Source: Clostridiales bacterium
GTDB lineage: Bacteria > Bacillota_A > Clostridia > Saccharofermentanales > Saccharofermentanaceae
Direction of reading: 5' to 3'
Assembly (NCBI GenBank): GCA_017649745.1
Contig: JAGCGE010000072.1
Span: 1 to 5,721, forward strand
DNA: 5,721 bases
Position 1 is the stretch's first letter. Every line of letters starts with the position of its first letter. The notes under the pieces are model-generated. The model was not told the origin of the DNA. It did no database searches and saw only the letters and a list, made by a program, of their open reading frames with translations. Of the stretch, positions 5,274-5,721 are shown in pieces. A program made the position numbers and the translations under genes.

Positions 5274-5721
5274 TACACAATCCTTTTGAACATCTTATCG
5301 ATATCAGTTTCAGTAAGCTTAATGAATGTCGGTCTTCCGTGCGGACAATGATATGGATCATCCAATGTCAGCATACTCTCAAACAGAGCTTTGATCTCAT
5401 CAACAGTTATAAGATCGTGACCTTTAATAGCTGCTTTACAAGCTGCTGTAGCTATCTTCAGATACCAATCAGAATTACCTGTCGGAAGTTCTTTCTTAAG
5501 TTCAGTCAAAAGATCTGAAAACATAGCTGATGGTTTAACACTTCTTAGAGACTTGATAAGCGGAATAGTCCTGATCGCGATCTCTCTTTCTCCAATAGCT
5601 TCTATATCAAAACCATATTCTGAGAATCTGTCTTTATTATCAAGCGCGAAAACATAATCAGCAGAGGATAATGAAACAATATCAGGAACCAAAAGCTGCT
5701 CAACAAAATCCTTATTCTTCC
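5273..5721 (-). CDS. mutL: MutL, DNA mismatch repair protein, C-terminal part (5' end outside window)
   Basis: Only the last 148 or so codons are visible; the frame is open to the right edge. MutL couples MutS mismatch recognition to strand removal, and in organisms without MutH it nicks DNA itself. The fragment is the C-terminal dimerisation/endonuclease domain. It contains the ACKAAIK motif, and near the end CPHGRP followed by DKMFKRI, matching the zinc-site motifs and terminus of Bacillus-type endonuclease MutL. The DQHA-type metal-binding motif would lie upstream, outside the window, so nuclease competence is only inferred. A TTG at 5690-5692 is an internal leucine, because the frame continues upstream (DFVEQL) with no ribosome binding site there. 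The stop codon overlaps the miaA start by one base, indicating an operon. Confidence 0.94.
   Translation of the reverse strand, partial: KNKDFVEQLLVPDIVSLSSADYVFALDNKDRFSEYGFDIEAIGEREIAIRTIPLIKSLRSVKPSAMFSDLLTELKKELPTGNSDWYLKIATAACKAAIKGHDLITVDEIKALFESMLTLDDPYHCPHGRPTFIKLTETDIDKMFKRIV

Noticed and set aside
5690..5692. TTG as the start of the mutL fragment
   Set aside because: The frame is open through the window edge, the fragment matches only the C-terminal domain of MutL, and no ribosome binding site precedes it.

Overview
The window is AT-rich bacterial DNA. It looks like a low-GC Clostridia chromosome, possibly Lachnospiraceae or a relative. The reasons are strong GGAGG-type ribosome binding sites, a Bacillus/Clostridium-type SOS box (GAAC-N4-GTTY) at lexA, U-tract intrinsic terminators, and a mutL-miaA-lexA neighbourhood of the kind found in clostridia. 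The species cannot be named from this sequence.

Layout, left to right. Positions 1-123 (minus) hold a weakly supported partial reading frame running off the left edge behind a strong Shine-Dalgarno. Positions 139-174 form a strong minus-strand intrinsic terminator, with a promoter-like sequence (TTGCTA-16-TATAAT) just upstream of it. Positions 250-2772 (minus) carry the largest gene. It encodes an 840-residue protein with an N-terminal TIM-barrel sugar isomerase/epimerase-like domain (about 1-270) joined in one uninterrupted frame to a complete acyl-CoA synthetase of the ACSF2/YngI type (about 285-830). Positions 2886-3407 (minus) encode a small unrecognised protein with a sigma-region-4/ArpU-like helix-turn-helix. 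It is divergent from lexA (3520-4194, plus), whose promoter overlaps an SOS box. LexA and miaA converge on a 134-base gap holding a lexA terminator. At the right edge are miaA (4329-5273, minus) and the C-terminal end of mutL (5273-5721, minus), overlapping by one base as TAATG.

The right half is a genome-maintenance neighbourhood: mismatch repair (MutL), tRNA modification (MiaA) and the SOS repressor (LexA). LexA very probably represses itself through the site at 3447-3460, and the same site could control the divergent helix-turn-helix gene. A second SOS-box-like sequence lies inside that gene at 3088-3101. The left half is metabolic, and its two-domain protein is the most unusual coding feature. 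Both active sites look intact, and isoleucine codon choice differs sharply between the two halves.

No tRNA, rRNA, CRISPR array, transposase, integrase or attachment site was seen. No intergenic gap exceeds 135 bases.
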